Of a stretch of 44,738 nt of DNA, positions 1 through 10,334 are shown in pieces. The stretch's first letter is position 1. The number at the start of each line of letters is the position of its first letter. The position numbers and the translations under genes were made by a program. Below the pieces are notes generated by a model. The model saw only the letters and a list, made by a program, of their open reading frames with translations, did no database searches and had not been told where the DNA came from. This DNA is from Ministeria vibrans ATCC 50519 (taxonomy: Eukaryota; Opisthokonta; Filasterea), in the NCBI GenBank assembly GCA_943704425.1, contig CALSCP010001415.1, positions 1 to 44,738 on the forward strand, read 5' to 3'.

Positions 1-23
1 TTTTTTTTTCTCGTGTGTGTTAC

Positions 24-110
24 ATGGTTTGGGTCGTCAGCCAGCACAGCGTTGATCTGCTGCAACTGTACGCGCATCGACGCAATATTTGCACGTATTT
101 CGTCGTCCAT
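24..110 (-). CDS. SMNDC1: SMNDC1/SPF30-like splicing factor, first exon only
   Basis: ATG at 110 reads leftward for 29 codons and stops at a GT donor at 23/22 in phase 0; the rest lies beyond the window. The peptide begins MDDEIRANIASM and continues with RVQLQQINAVLADDPNH. This matches the N-terminal coiled segment of SMNDC1 (SPF30), a Tudor-domain protein needed for U4/U6.U5 tri-snRNP entry into the spliceosome. The Tudor domain is not present here, so the call rests on the short QLQQ-alanine-acidic pattern. The gene is head-to-head with the TIMELESS homologue, with 144 bp between the two ATGs. Confidence 0.6.
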
Positions 111-254
111 CGCGATTTGAATTTTTTACTGACTTGAGACTTTAGACTTATTTGATTTATTCGACGTTGGTTCTACTTTCTTCTTATTATAAATTATAAT
201 TACATTTCTTTTACCAACTTCTGCTCCGTGTGTGTCACATCCGCCGCAAGTGCC
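111..254. promoter_or_regulatory. Bidirectional promoter interval between SMNDC1-like and TIMELESS
   Basis: This is the only DNA between two divergent start codons (110 minus, 255 plus). The middle is AT-rich, with runs such as TTATTATAAATTATAATTAC around 184-203 that could act as a TATA-like or nucleosome-free core. The TIMELESS ATG has a strong Kozak context (gccATGGag). No specific factor site is claimed. Confidence 0.5.
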
Positions 255-498
255 ATGGAGACAGAGGATCGGAGTGCGCTGATGGCGCGGTTCAAGCCCA
301 AGGTGCAGCCGCACAATGTCGTTGTGGACGACGCCGTTGCGCTGGAAACAATGCTGTACAGCAGCCAGGCCCTGGGCGCCTTTGGTACGTGCTGCCGAGA
401 GATGCACGTGCACGCGGCCCCTGCAGTGGGCGGGCGTGCCTGGCGGGAGGCCAGTGGCTGCTAGACCTGTGTGTGAGACTGTGTCGTATTCATGTTTC

Positions 499-549
<51 letters not shown>

Positions 550-3500
550 CGCGCTATGATCCGCAGAGGAACAGGACGGCGTGCGTAGCTACCACCTAGG
601 AGACCAGGTGTATGGTAAGTGTCCCTGACAGCGTCCACAGAGGTCCCTTTGGACTTCTCTTTCCATTCGTTTCGTTTCTTCTTTTGTTTCTTTTTTTTTG
701 GCGCCAAGTTGAAAAAAATAATAAATCCATTTTCAGATTGTCTGAAGGATCTTATGATCTGCTTGCGTCGAGACGATCCGTTTACTCGGTGCAACCTACG
801 CCAGCTTGGGCTCTGGCACGTGCTGCAACAGGTAAAGAGAAACGGGCGAAGTGTGTTGATGTGAATAATACTCATCGCTCTCTGCAGGACCTGCTGCCCA
901 TTCTTGTGTACCACGGCGACAACGACCGCGTTGCGTACCGTACGCTGAAGCTTATTGCGACACTGACGCTTCCGTCGCGACTTCAGGTGATCTTTTTTCT
1001 TTTATTTTGTGATATGTTGACGCGTCAAGAGGAGTTTTTTCTCGAGTGGTAACAAATAGTTTCTGTGTTTGTGCAGTTTGACGACCGAATGGTGCGCGAG
1101 CGTGAGGGAGCCAAGGTGAACAACGAAAGCGAGAAACTCCAGCTGTTGGCTGCGTTGCGTTCGTACAAGGAGGTACCAACAATTGAAGGTGGGTGTTGGG
1201 TGAACTGGGCTCATTTGCATTGCATCCAGGCGTTTTGTTCGAGCGAGGTGATGGCGGCGTTTGTGCAACAGCTTATGCCGCCACTGGAGGTACCGGTGGA
1301 CGAACGCAGCGAGGACCAGCGACAGCGCCTTGAACTTTTGCTTGCAATTGTGCGCAATATCCTGCATGTGTCGGACGAGGCCGGCAGTGACTGTCACGAA
1401 CGTCTGCTGCTTGCCTTTGACGAATCCAAGATCCTCGACCTGCTCATTGTCTTGGCTAATCAAGTCGCGCAAGGTAAGAAATGGAAACTCTCGTTTAGAG
1501 CGTACTCTGACACGGATACACACTGTAGAAGAGTCAAGCAAGGGAAGTAGTCTGCAGCTGCTCGAGATAGTCTATTTAGTGCTGGCCGGACAGGAGCCCG
1601 CGGCGCTTCTCAAAGCACGAGCGGTATTGACACAACACAATGACATATACATAGGAGAGAGAGAGAGGAGGGAGAAACAAACAAGGTGATAGAGAGAGAA
1701 ACAGGAGGGAGAAAGAAACAAAGTGATACAGAGAGAGGAGGGAGAAAGAAACAAACGTGTGAGAGGAGGAGGGAATGAGAAGCTCATGGACGGATGCATA
1801 GGACTTTGCCAAGAACGGTGACGGGGCCAACAGCAGTGCGGCAATGCTGGCCGGCCAGGAGTGGCTGCGGGAGAAGGCTCACAAGCGCGACCTGATGGCA
1901 CAAGTCTCATCGCGCCATTCACGATTCCACGGGGCGCTCACGGTGCAACTCATTGACGGAAAGAAGCGCGTAAGATTATATTGAGGAGGAAGATTGTAGA
2001 GAGAAGGGTCTCTGTGCCTGGTGGGTGTGTAAGTACCGAGTGGTCTGACCTCTTTCTCTTCTGTTTACAGTTCTTCCGTCGGCCCATGACTCGACTGCAT
2101 GAAGCAAGCGACATGGACTTGGAAAAGCAGCGTCTGCGCAAGAAGGCACCCACCGGTGGATTTAACCAGATGTACGTCAATCGCTCTCGAATCACTATAC
2201 TTTTGGTCCTTTCTCTCTCTCTCTCTCTCTCTCCTCTTTATATATATCTTTTTTTCTATGTCACATATTTTTTGTTTCTTTCTCCCTTCTTTATCTTTAT
2301 TTGACGTTTCTCTTTTTCTCTTGTTAGGAACCGTCAATTCAGTGTCCGCGCTCAGTCGATACTCTGCTCATTTGCACTCGAATTTACGGAACACTGCTAC
2401 AACGACATTATGCAGACCGTCTTTGTACGAAACAAAGAGAACATGTTCAAAGAGTGAATGTTTGATTTGTGTAGAGCGAACTTAAGGACGACAGCGAGAA
2501 GAGCAACGACATCGACTTGCCCAACTACTTATGGTCGATGCGCTTCTTCATGGAGCTTAGTCGCCTGTCGCAGTCATCATCGGCTGACTTTGCCGTCGAC
2601 ATGATTGCCGTTTCCCTCTCCCGCGGTTCCTCCCACTTTCTCTTGAGCCGTATCAACCGCTTTCATGACAATCGGTACAAAGCACCCTCGCTCACCCGTT
2701 TTTTATATTTTTTATGAGATTAAGTTTGTTTGTTTGTTTGTTTTTATTTTTTCTTTATGCAGTGTTGGCGACAAGGACCGCACGGACTACTGGCGGCGTC
2801 GCGTGCAGCTGGGCCTGCGCGCCTTTCACGAACTGCTTACCCACGTCCAGTGCATGTCCCGTCCATCATCGTCACGCCTTCTCCGCAACAACGCCGTTCA
2901 AATGCGTCTCAACATGTTCTATGACTACGCCAATCTCGAGGTGTTCTCTGCGCTGACCAAAGACATCAAGTGCGTTTTTTATTTCTTCTTTCACTTTGCA
3001 TTGTTTTGCTTATTTGCATGTTTGTCGAACTTTGTAGTGTGAAAAAGCACGCAGTGGGCTACATGAGTGACCTAGTGCAAGTTGTGCACTTGCTAATGCT
3101 TGTCCTTGAGTCGCACGCTCAGGACGCTGCTCTGGTGGTGCGCAAGAAGCGCCGTGTCATCCGTGTCGAAGAGACAACTGTGGTGCCCGAAGAGTCCAAG
3201 CCTGCCTCGTCTAACACCAACATGGAGGTAACGGCTGTCCCCACTACGACGGAGGGTGCACCCAATGCGGGGCCTTCGACGGACGTAACACCTACCGAAG
3301 CCAAGGTGGCATCCGTCGTGACGTCTCGCATGAAGTCAACTGGTCTCGTCAACGCTCACGAGACCGAAACACCCGCCACTGCACCATTGGACGATTCTCT
3401 TTCCGCCTTGGTCCCCGACACCCTTCCCACGCCAACTGCCACGGCCAAAGGTCAAGACGGGACGACATCACCAACCCATGAGTTTGCACATGAGACGACA

Positions 3501-4719
3501 ACGAAAACAACAACAGCAACACCGACCACGACCACGGCCACGACCACGACGATGACGGATGCGCCTACGGATGCGCCTGTTGTTGCGCTTGCTTCCGCTG
3601 ACGCTGCGCCCAAGCCGACTGTCGAGAAAATTCGCAATGTGGAGTATGTGTCGACAGACGTCGCCTTCAACTTCGATAAGTACTTGCAGCAGTTTTGCAA
3701 GGTCCCAGTGGTGCGTGCTTATCTGGCTCTGCTTGCGCACTACCGCGAGAACAGCGACCTTACGAATCGCTGTGTGCTTAAGATGCTGCATCGCGTGGCC
3801 GTCAACCGCGAGTTTCGTCCCATGATGTATCAACTGTCGGCACTCATCACGTTCAACAAGATTCTGTCGGAGCGCGACACGAACCCATCACCAACGCTGC
3901 TTGAGCTGCGCAAGTTTGCCAAGTATATCGTGCGTGGACTGACCAAGCACTTGCAGCAGCGCCCGTCGCTTTTTGTGGAGCTTCTCTTTTGGAAGCCCTG
4001 CGGCACCGCCTACGACATCGAACACGGTGGCATGGGTTTGGCTCTGCCAGGCCAGGTCGCCAAGTGGAGCCAAGAGGAGGACGACTATCTACGTGAGCTC
4101 TTTGGCACACACCAGGTGGTACTGGAGGCATCGCGTGCACGACGTGCGCGACGTGAGCAGGCTCGGGCGCAAGGCGAGATTCTGGACGAAGACGAAGAAG
4201 AGGACGACGACGACGACCGGGACATTGCTGACTTGCTGTCGGACGAGCTGGAGACGCGCTCGCGTCGACAAGTGATCAATCGTCTTGTCAAGCTCGAGCT
4301 GGTGCAACGTGGCGAATTGCGCAAACGTTACGTGCCACGTCCACGTCGTGTGCAAGCACAGCAGACGGGCGGCACCGCAGACGCATCTGGTGGTGGCGAC
4401 TTGACAAGTGGTAAAAAGGGCAAGAAGGCCAAAAAGGTGGCGGTGCCCGAGAACCCTGAGTGGAGTCGCGCTGACGACTTACTGCTGCGCGAGCTACACG
4501 AGGAGTACCGTGACCTAGTCTCCTGCATTCCTATGATCAGTCTGGAGATGTACTCGAAGAAGGAGGCACAGATTGCGCAACGTCTGCGAGAGATGAGTCT
4601 TCAGGTGATGGGACCCGACGGCGAAATGGTGTTGCCCCAGGTGGCAAGCGGCGGTACCAAGGAGGCGGGTGCAGCAGCAGCAGCTGAGAGCAATGCGGAC
4701 GATGAAGGGGACATTGACA

Positions 4720-4751
<32 letters not shown>

Positions 4752-5213
4752 GAAGATGGTGGTGGTGTGATTGCACGTCAGCGACGAGTGGAGAGCGCAG
4801 CCGCACTTGTCGAAGTGCGTGATGCCGTCCTGTGGATCAAGCAAGATCTGGAGGATGCAGCGGAGGAGCGCGAAGACTCAACCGAGACGGACGAGACGAC
4901 CGCGCGATTGTTGCTGACGTTCACGGCGAACCACGACGTTTGGCTTGCCATGCCAACGGTGCTCGCGTTGGTGCGTGCCTGCGGCTACGAGCGCAGCGAA
5001 GATGTCGACCTGGTGCGCTGGCGTCTGCCTGCATCACTCTCGACGGATGCGCTGCGTGCTACGGTTATATTGATTGATCGAGGGTTGCAACGACAGGTGG
5101 AGCGCAAGCCTGCACCGGCGAGGAAGACGAAGAAGGCGGCGAAGGCCAAGGTGACCGCACCGGTTGTAAGAGTGAAAGAAACCACGAAGGAGGATGTGGA
5201 GGAGAAGAAGGCG

Positions 5214-5247
<34 letters not shown>

Positions 5248-6410
5248 GACGAGAGCTGGAGCAGGATGAAGTGGAGGGCGAGGATGCGGAGGCACGAAAG
5301 AAACGACTGCAAGAGGAGTTGGAGCGACAAGAGATCGAAGCGGAACTGGCCATGCTCGCGGATATGGACGTTCTTGGAGAAGGTCCTGACGAATTGAGTG
5401 ACGCCGACGACACAGAACCGACGACGGCGATTGGTGGGGCGGACGAAACGCCCAAGAGCAGCAGGTCCAAGAAGACTTCAAGGGGTGGAGATGACGCGGT
5501 GGATACGGAACGTCTTAAGGCTCGCAAACGACGTGACGGACTCGCCAAATTGCTGAAGAACAAGCGCGACCAGAAGAAGCGCGCGATCAAGTCGTTCATT
5601 GAGACGTCTGTCAAGTCGAGTGGACGCAAGAAGGAGTTGCGTCGAGCGCGACTGGAGGACGCTGTGGGCGACGGGGAGGATGGGAACGAGGAAGGAGTGG
5701 GCGGGGCCTCAGCCAAGAAGAGACGAAAAACCGTGGAGGAGAATGGCGCGATCAACGACGGCGTTGGTAATGATGACGATGGGGAGCGCAAAGGAGAGGA
5801 GGAGGAGGAGGAGGAGGAGGAGGGAGATGAGGAGGAGGATGACGAAGAGCAAGTGGTGCGGAAAAAATCGAAGCGACGGATGGTGGTAGACGATGACGAT
5901 GAAGACGAAGACGAGACCGTGCGAGCGCCAGCCAAGAAGAAGACGAAGAAGACAACCGCGACGAATGCGGCGGGCAGCGACGAGCGGAGCAAGAAGAAAA
6001 AGTCGGGCGATGATCAGCGCAAGAAGAAGCGACAGGCGCCGGCGAACGAACGGTGGACCAAGGCGGAAGATTTGCTACTGCTCGAGCTGTATGACGAGCA
6101 GATGAAGGAAGCGCTACCAAGTGCTACGAGCATTGCGCAGGACCTTTATAAGAAGTCGCCGGACGAGGTTGCGCAACGACTGCGCGAGTTTGGACTGGAA
6201 GTTTGTCACGTTTCGCATGGGACAGACACTGCGGCAAAAGCGGCAGAAAACCAGGAGATGACGAAGGAAGCAGAGACCGAAGCGCGAGAGATGTCGAAAG
6301 AAGCGGAGACGGAAGCGACTACGAATGAAGCAGAGACAGCAACTGAGACACTAGAGAACGCCATGGCAGAAGAGACTCCTGTCAGTTCAATGGAGACAGA
6401 GACAATGTAA
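255..6410 (+). CDS. TIMELESS: TIMELESS/Tof1/Swi1 homologue, replication fork protection factor
   Basis: Thirteen exons: 255-384, 567-614, 737-831, 888-986, 1077-1172, 1230-1473, 1529-1623, 1802-1969, 2071-2171, 2328-2424, 2475-2674, 2763-2969, 3038-6410. They give 1650 residues, against about 1200 in human. The N-terminal half carries family motifs (ALGAFGEE, DLLPIL, VRNILHV, SRHSRF) of the fork-protection helical-repeat domain that pairs with TIPIN. Residues about 1113-1210 match the PARP1-binding domain (WIKQDLEDAAEERED, then WRLPASLSTDALR). W-x(3-4)-ED-type Myb/SANT-like units start at W870, W1002 and W1533. Linkers are Glu/Asp and Lys rich (5200-5960), suggesting a disordered nuclear region. 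All joins keep frame. The exon 10 donor at 2425 was chosen because it aligns best with the family; an in-frame alternative would use a 23-nt intron (2453-2475). Confidence 0.9.
504..545 (+). repeat. (CT)n microsatellite in TIMELESS intron 1
   Basis: An almost pure CT dinucleotide tract of about 42 bp fills the 3' half of intron 1. It may double as an extended polypyrimidine tract before the acceptor at 566. Shorter CT runs sit in intron 9 (about 2214-2232). Confidence 0.9.
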
Positions 6411-6432
6411 ACATAAAGTTTTAAACTCATTA

Positions 6433-6442
6433 CCCCCCCCCT

Positions 6443-6476
<34 letters not shown>
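6433..6476. repeat. C9 then T32 homopolymer downstream of TIMELESS
   Basis: A run of about nine C, a short TTC transition, and 32 T (6445-6476) lie 35-66 bp after the TIMELESS stop. The next gene downstream begins at a splice acceptor with no start codon, so this tract is a candidate false join. The 6411-6618 interval holds no other recognisable feature; an ATAAAG sits just after the stop (6413). Confidence 0.8.
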
Positions 6477-6477
<1 letters not shown>

Positions 6478-6618
6478 TGGCTCATTTCTCAACTTTGCGT
6501 GAAACTTCGGGGGTGTTTCCCGACTGGTTCATTGTGCACTGTGTGCGTGTACATTGCTTGGCTTCTTGGAGTGTTTGATTTCTTAATAGAGCAATTTACC
6601 TTTCTTGTATTTTCATAG

Positions 6619-6768
6619 GGAAGCAAAGAGCGTCTTGAGCTGACCAAGATTGCGCAAATCTTCCGTCATCCCACCTACGGAGCGGTCGGTGGAGTCATTG
6701 AGGCGACTGGTAAGCTTTGGCCGGGTGATATCTCGCACGTTTTGAAAGGTGAACTCATTTGTTTTGTC

Positions 6769-6802
<34 letters not shown>

Positions 6803-7711
6803 GGGACACAGGCGAGAAACTGGAGCCCAAGGAGGTGCCTGCTGCTGCCAGCGTGGCTCCTGCAACGGCTACTGCAACGGCTACTGCAACAACCCCCACA
6901 GAGACAACCGATGTTGCTACTACTGCTGCTGCTGCTGCTGCTGCAGGAAGCGCGTCGACACTGATTCCGACTGGCGATCAGGCGCCGGCAAAAGCATCGA
7001 CGCTGGAGAATGTGCGATCGGTGACGCTTGTGAAGGGGTCGACGGGACTCGGTTTTAACATTGTTGGTGGTGCGGACCAGTCGACGGGGATCTTTGTGTC
7101 GCGCATTTTGGTTGGGGGAGTGGTAGACAAGAATGGACAGATCCGCAAGGGCGACCAGGTGCTTGCAGTGGACTCGACGCCACTGCACGCAAGAATGACG
7201 CACACAGACGCAGTCAATGTGCTCAAGGGCACCAAGGGCGAAGTGACGCTGGTGGTCGCCTCCAACGCAGTCGAGTACACGCGCTTTGAAGGGATCATTG
7301 AAGCGGCGAGCCAACGTCGCGCCTCCAAGGGCTCGATCAAGGCCAGTGCGCGCTCCTTCATTGTTCGCACTCTATTTGACTTTGATCCCAAGGAGGCCTC
7401 CGACATGCCTGGCCCGGGAATGAAGTAAGCACGTTGTAGAGGAGTGAGTCTGTGAGTTTGTATGAGTGAATGTCCTTCACACACACACATATATATAAAC
7501 AAGCACGCACTCACACATTCCGTTAGGTTCTGCAAGGGAGACGTGTTCCTTGTGACCAACGCAGACGACACAGAGTGGTGGCAGGCCAAGAAGATCGATG
7601 CAGGTGCAAGCAATCCGTCAACGACCTGTCGCACAGTCGTCATTCCGTCCAGTGGCTGGCAGGAACGAAAGGAATTGCGCAAGGCAAAGAAGGTATTTAT
7701 ACAACAACTTT

Positions 7712-7743
<32 letters not shown>

Positions 7744-7880
7744 TTGAGTTCTTTTTTGTCTTCTCATTTTCGTTATTTCTCTGTTCCGTTTTAGGTCAAC
7801 TTTGGATCCGACAATGAGTCTGAGCCCGAAACGGACAAGTTTGCGGGTCGTTCGTCAATGAAAATGACTCGTACTCTCAG
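6619..7880 (+). CDS. DLG/MPP-type MAGUK scaffold, internal fragment (L27-like, PDZ, SH3)
   Basis: Exons 6619-6709, 6812-7424, 7527-7692, 7795-7880, all in phase. Encoded in order: an L27-like helix (ELTKIAQIFRHPTYGAV), a low-complexity Ala/Thr linker (6837-6955), a PDZ domain with carboxylate-binding loop GLGFNIVGG, and an SH3 domain (FIVRTLFDFDPKEA, then DTEWWQAKKID) leading into the HOOK (GWQERKELRKAKKV). MAGUKs cluster receptors and channels beneath the plasma membrane. The first exon begins at an acceptor (tcatag) with no ATG between the TIMELESS stop and this point, so the 5' end is missing. The last exon ends with two bases of a codon before a GT donor, and the guanylate-kinase domain expected next is absent. 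A CT tract and part of an unrelated gene follow instead. Confidence 0.85.
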
Positions 7881-7929
7881 GTAACACATATTAACTAAGC
7901 GCACACACACATATATATATAAACTAAAC

Positions 7930-8059
<130 letters not shown>

Positions 8060-8090
8060 AAGATGATTTACTCTTTTATGTTGTTCTCAG

Positions 8091-8524
8091 GGCATTTATG
8101 GATCACAGGGCGCGTTGACGATGTCATCAATGTTTCTGGACATCGATTGGGCACAGCGGAGGTTGAAGATGCGCTGGACGAGCACGCGAGTGTCGCTGAG
8201 AGTGCCGTTGTAGGAGTCCCACATGGGGTCAAGGGCGAGGCTGTCTTTGCATATGTCGTGCTGAAGGACGGCTGTGCGGTCGCGCCTTCTGAGCTCAAGC
8301 GCGTCGTGCGTACTGCCATTGGCGGTTATGCCCAGCCCGAGCGCGTTGTGGTCTGTTCCGCACTTCCAAAGACCCGGAGCGGCAAGATTATGCGCCGAAT
8401 CCTTCGGAAGATTGCACAGGGAGAGACACATGTGAAGGCGCTGGGAGACCTGAGTACGCTTGCGGAGCCCTCGGTTGTACAAGGGCTCGTTGATGCACTC
8501 ACCACTGACACTGGTGATAAGTGA
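8091..8524 (+). CDS. Acetyl-CoA synthetase, C-terminal exon only
   Basis: The exon starts after acceptor ttctcag, needs one base from an upstream exon, and ends at TGA 8522-8524, giving 144 residues. The sequence [19 protein letters not shown] is the hinge (A8) region of AMP-forming acetyl-CoA synthetases. [14 protein letters not shown] contains the conserved C-terminal lysine that is acetylated to control activity in this family. The full enzyme (about 650 residues) makes acetyl-CoA from acetate, CoA and ATP. The first roughly 500 residues are missing: the DNA upstream is a CT tract and MAGUK exons. The preceding MAGUK exon ends with two spare bases, and joining the two would hit a stop after nine codons. 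They are therefore not one gene. It converges on the MAGI-like gene, 51 bp away. Confidence 0.9.
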
Positions 8525-8575
8525 TTTACTTGTCGTGCATAACAATAACAATATTATTATTAGTGGTTTTTATTC

Positions 8576-9729
8576 TCACTCCTTTTCGCTCGTCTCAGTC
8601 TTCTCTTCAGCTGTTGTCTCAGTCTCTTCCGTCTTCTCTTCAGCCGTAGTCTCAGTCTCTTCCGCCTTCTCTTCAGCTGTAGTCACAGTCTCTTCCGTCT
8701 TCTCCTCAGCCGTGGTCTCAGTCAGTTCCGTCTTCTCTTCAGCCGTAGTCACAGTCTCTTCCGTCTTCTCCTCAGCCGTGGTCTCAGTCTCTTCCGTCTT
8801 CTCTTCAGCTGTTGCCGCAGTCTCGTCCGTCTTCTCTTCAGCTGCTGTCTCAGCCGCTTCCGCCTTCTCCTCAGCCGTGGTCTCAGTCTCGTCCGTCTTC
8901 TCCTCAGCCGCGGTCTCAGTCACGTCCGTCTTCTCCTCAGCCGTGGTCTCAGTCTCGTCCGTCTTCTCCTCAGCCGTGGTCTCAGTCTCGTCCGTCTTCT
9001 CTTCAGCCGTTGTCTCAGACTCTTCCGTCTTCTCTTCAGCCGTTGTCTCAGACTCTTCCGTCTTCTCCTCAGCTGTTGTCTCAGACTCTTCCGTCTTCTC
9101 CTCAGCCGTTGTCTTAGTCCCTTCCGTCGTCTCAACCTTCTCCTCCTTCTTCGCCTGCGCCTCTTCAAACTGCGCACTCTCCGCCGGCGTCAGACACACT
9201 CCCCCATACCACTCGCCCTTATACTCCCCGTGCTCCACAAACCTTCCCGCCTCCTTCATTTTGCTGTACTCGTCGCGTGATATGAACCGGTACACATCTC
9301 CGTCCACTTCGTCGTCGCGCCGCGCTCGCGTCGTATACCTACACACACAACGACATATCAAGATCTCCATCTTCTTTTTGGATCCACCCACCGAATGAGA
9401 GTGAGCGGTTTCGCGCCCGGTTTGAGCGTGCCATAGAGCTCGCCTTTGAGCTCGCCATGCTCGACAAAGAGGTCCGCCTGGATCATCGCCGTAAACGTCC
9501 CGTACGAAACAAAGTGGTAGCTTCTGCCCTCAATTTCTCCCGGTCGAGGCGCGCGTGTCGTGTAGGGAACACTCTCTTTGTACAGCAGCGCTTGGTAGAG
9601 CGGGTACTCGCGCGACGATTTTTCACACGGCGACTTCAGCAGCTGCGACACTCGTCGCGAGCCTACAGGAGTCATGAGCGAACAGCCCGCAGGTGTGGTG
9701 GTCGCACATGGGCATGCGCAGACACCCGA

Positions 9730-9770
<41 letters not shown>

Positions 9771-10167
9771 CAGACAGTCTGTACCTTTCGCGTTCTTCTC
9801 GGGCATCCGTCGAACGGCAAGAGTGACAGTGTTTCCACCGCTCTTCAATTCTCTCAGTGCCTCAGAGTGCGTGAAGCCCCAGACGATCTTGCCGTTTATC
9901 TTGGCAAGTTCATCGCCCGCCTACAACACGGTGGAAGGAGCCCATGTAAGAAAGCGAAGAGGTTTGAGATGAGTGTCGCAAAATAAATAAGTCAAGGAAA
10001 AAAAAAACTCAATTTTGCACCTGCACACCGGCACGGTCGGCCGTGCTGCCAGGAGTCACAAACGAAATCGACAGTGTAAGATCGCTCTCGACGCCCCCGA
10101 GAACAGCAAAGCCAAACGCTTCCGTGCTGGGCTTCTGCATTGCAATTTCGAGGAAGAGCGCACTCAT
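8576..10167 (-). CDS. MAGI-like scaffold: PDZ, duplicated guanylate-kinase fragment, 11-residue repeats
   Basis: Exons in coding order 10167-10021, 9920-9785, 9662-9392, 9338-8576; 438 residues, all phases consistent. The PDZ spans about residues 16-85 (loop FGFAVLGG, then AGDELAKINGKIVWG). Next comes a partial guanylate-kinase-like domain (ESVPYTTRAPRPGEIEG, FVEHGELKGELYGT). It is followed at once by a second, shorter copy (YTTRARRDDEVDGDVY, FVEHGEYKGEWYGG). Neither has a P-loop, as in the short GuK of MAGI proteins, so catalysis is not expected. PDZ-then-GuK order is the MAGI 'inverted' arrangement, but WW domains and further PDZs are absent. The tail is sixteen acidic repeats. The ATG at 10167 is the first in frame; the open frame continues to about 10239, so an upstream exon is possible. 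Confidence 0.75.
8585..9112 (-). repeat. 33-bp coding minisatellite, 16 copies (TTAEEKTEETE)
   Basis: Sixteen tandem units of 33 bp encode variants of TTAEEKTEETE at the C-terminus of the MAGI-like protein. Changes are mostly at positions 7-11 (TEESE, TDETE, TELTE, AEAAE). The 11-residue period (hendecad) with alternating acidic and Lys positions favours a long charged helix or a disordered tail. Codon choice differs slightly between copies, so the array is not brand new. The complementary strand is also open across the array, which produces a spurious long plus-strand frame. Confidence 0.92.
9731..9767 (-). repeat. (CA)n microsatellite in MAGI-like intron 2
   Basis: About 37 bp of pure CA on the plus strand, inside the intron between the PDZ exon and the first guanylate-kinase exon. 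It reads as GT on the sense strand, shortly after the donor. Confidence 0.9.
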
Positions 10168-10334
10168 GTTCGTATTGTTGGCGAAACCAGCCCCACGTCT
10201 GTCAAAGGGTAAAGTCTCAGGATTCAAGTCAGCCAACGCTTGTAGACGAGCAAATCAAAAGGTTTTGATTAATTATGAAGGAGTGAACGAGTTGCGAGTG
10301 AGAAATTCGTTTAATTGATAATCACAATTCAATC
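10168..10334. promoter_or_regulatory. Interval between divergent MAGI-like and DRC11 genes
   Basis: 167 bp separate the two putative ATGs. It includes an AT-rich stretch (10255-10334) that probably holds the DRC11 promoter. An ag acceptor-like site near 10240 could instead be the boundary of a further MAGI-like 5' exon. No defined motif was recognised. Confidence 0.35.

Noticed and set aside
4985-5992. Minus-strand 335-codon Ser-rich frame
   Set aside because: Complement of the Glu/Lys-rich TIMELESS linker (GAG/GAA/AAG codons read as CTC/TTC/CTT); no gene features.
8585-9112. CRISPR-like array
   Set aside because: Units are contiguous coding repeats without spacers in a eukaryotic gene.
8460-9398. 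Plus-strand 312-codon frame of SVFSSAVVS repeats
   Set aside because: Antisense of the 33-bp minisatellite. The minus frame continues in phase through three PDZ and guanylate-kinase exons.
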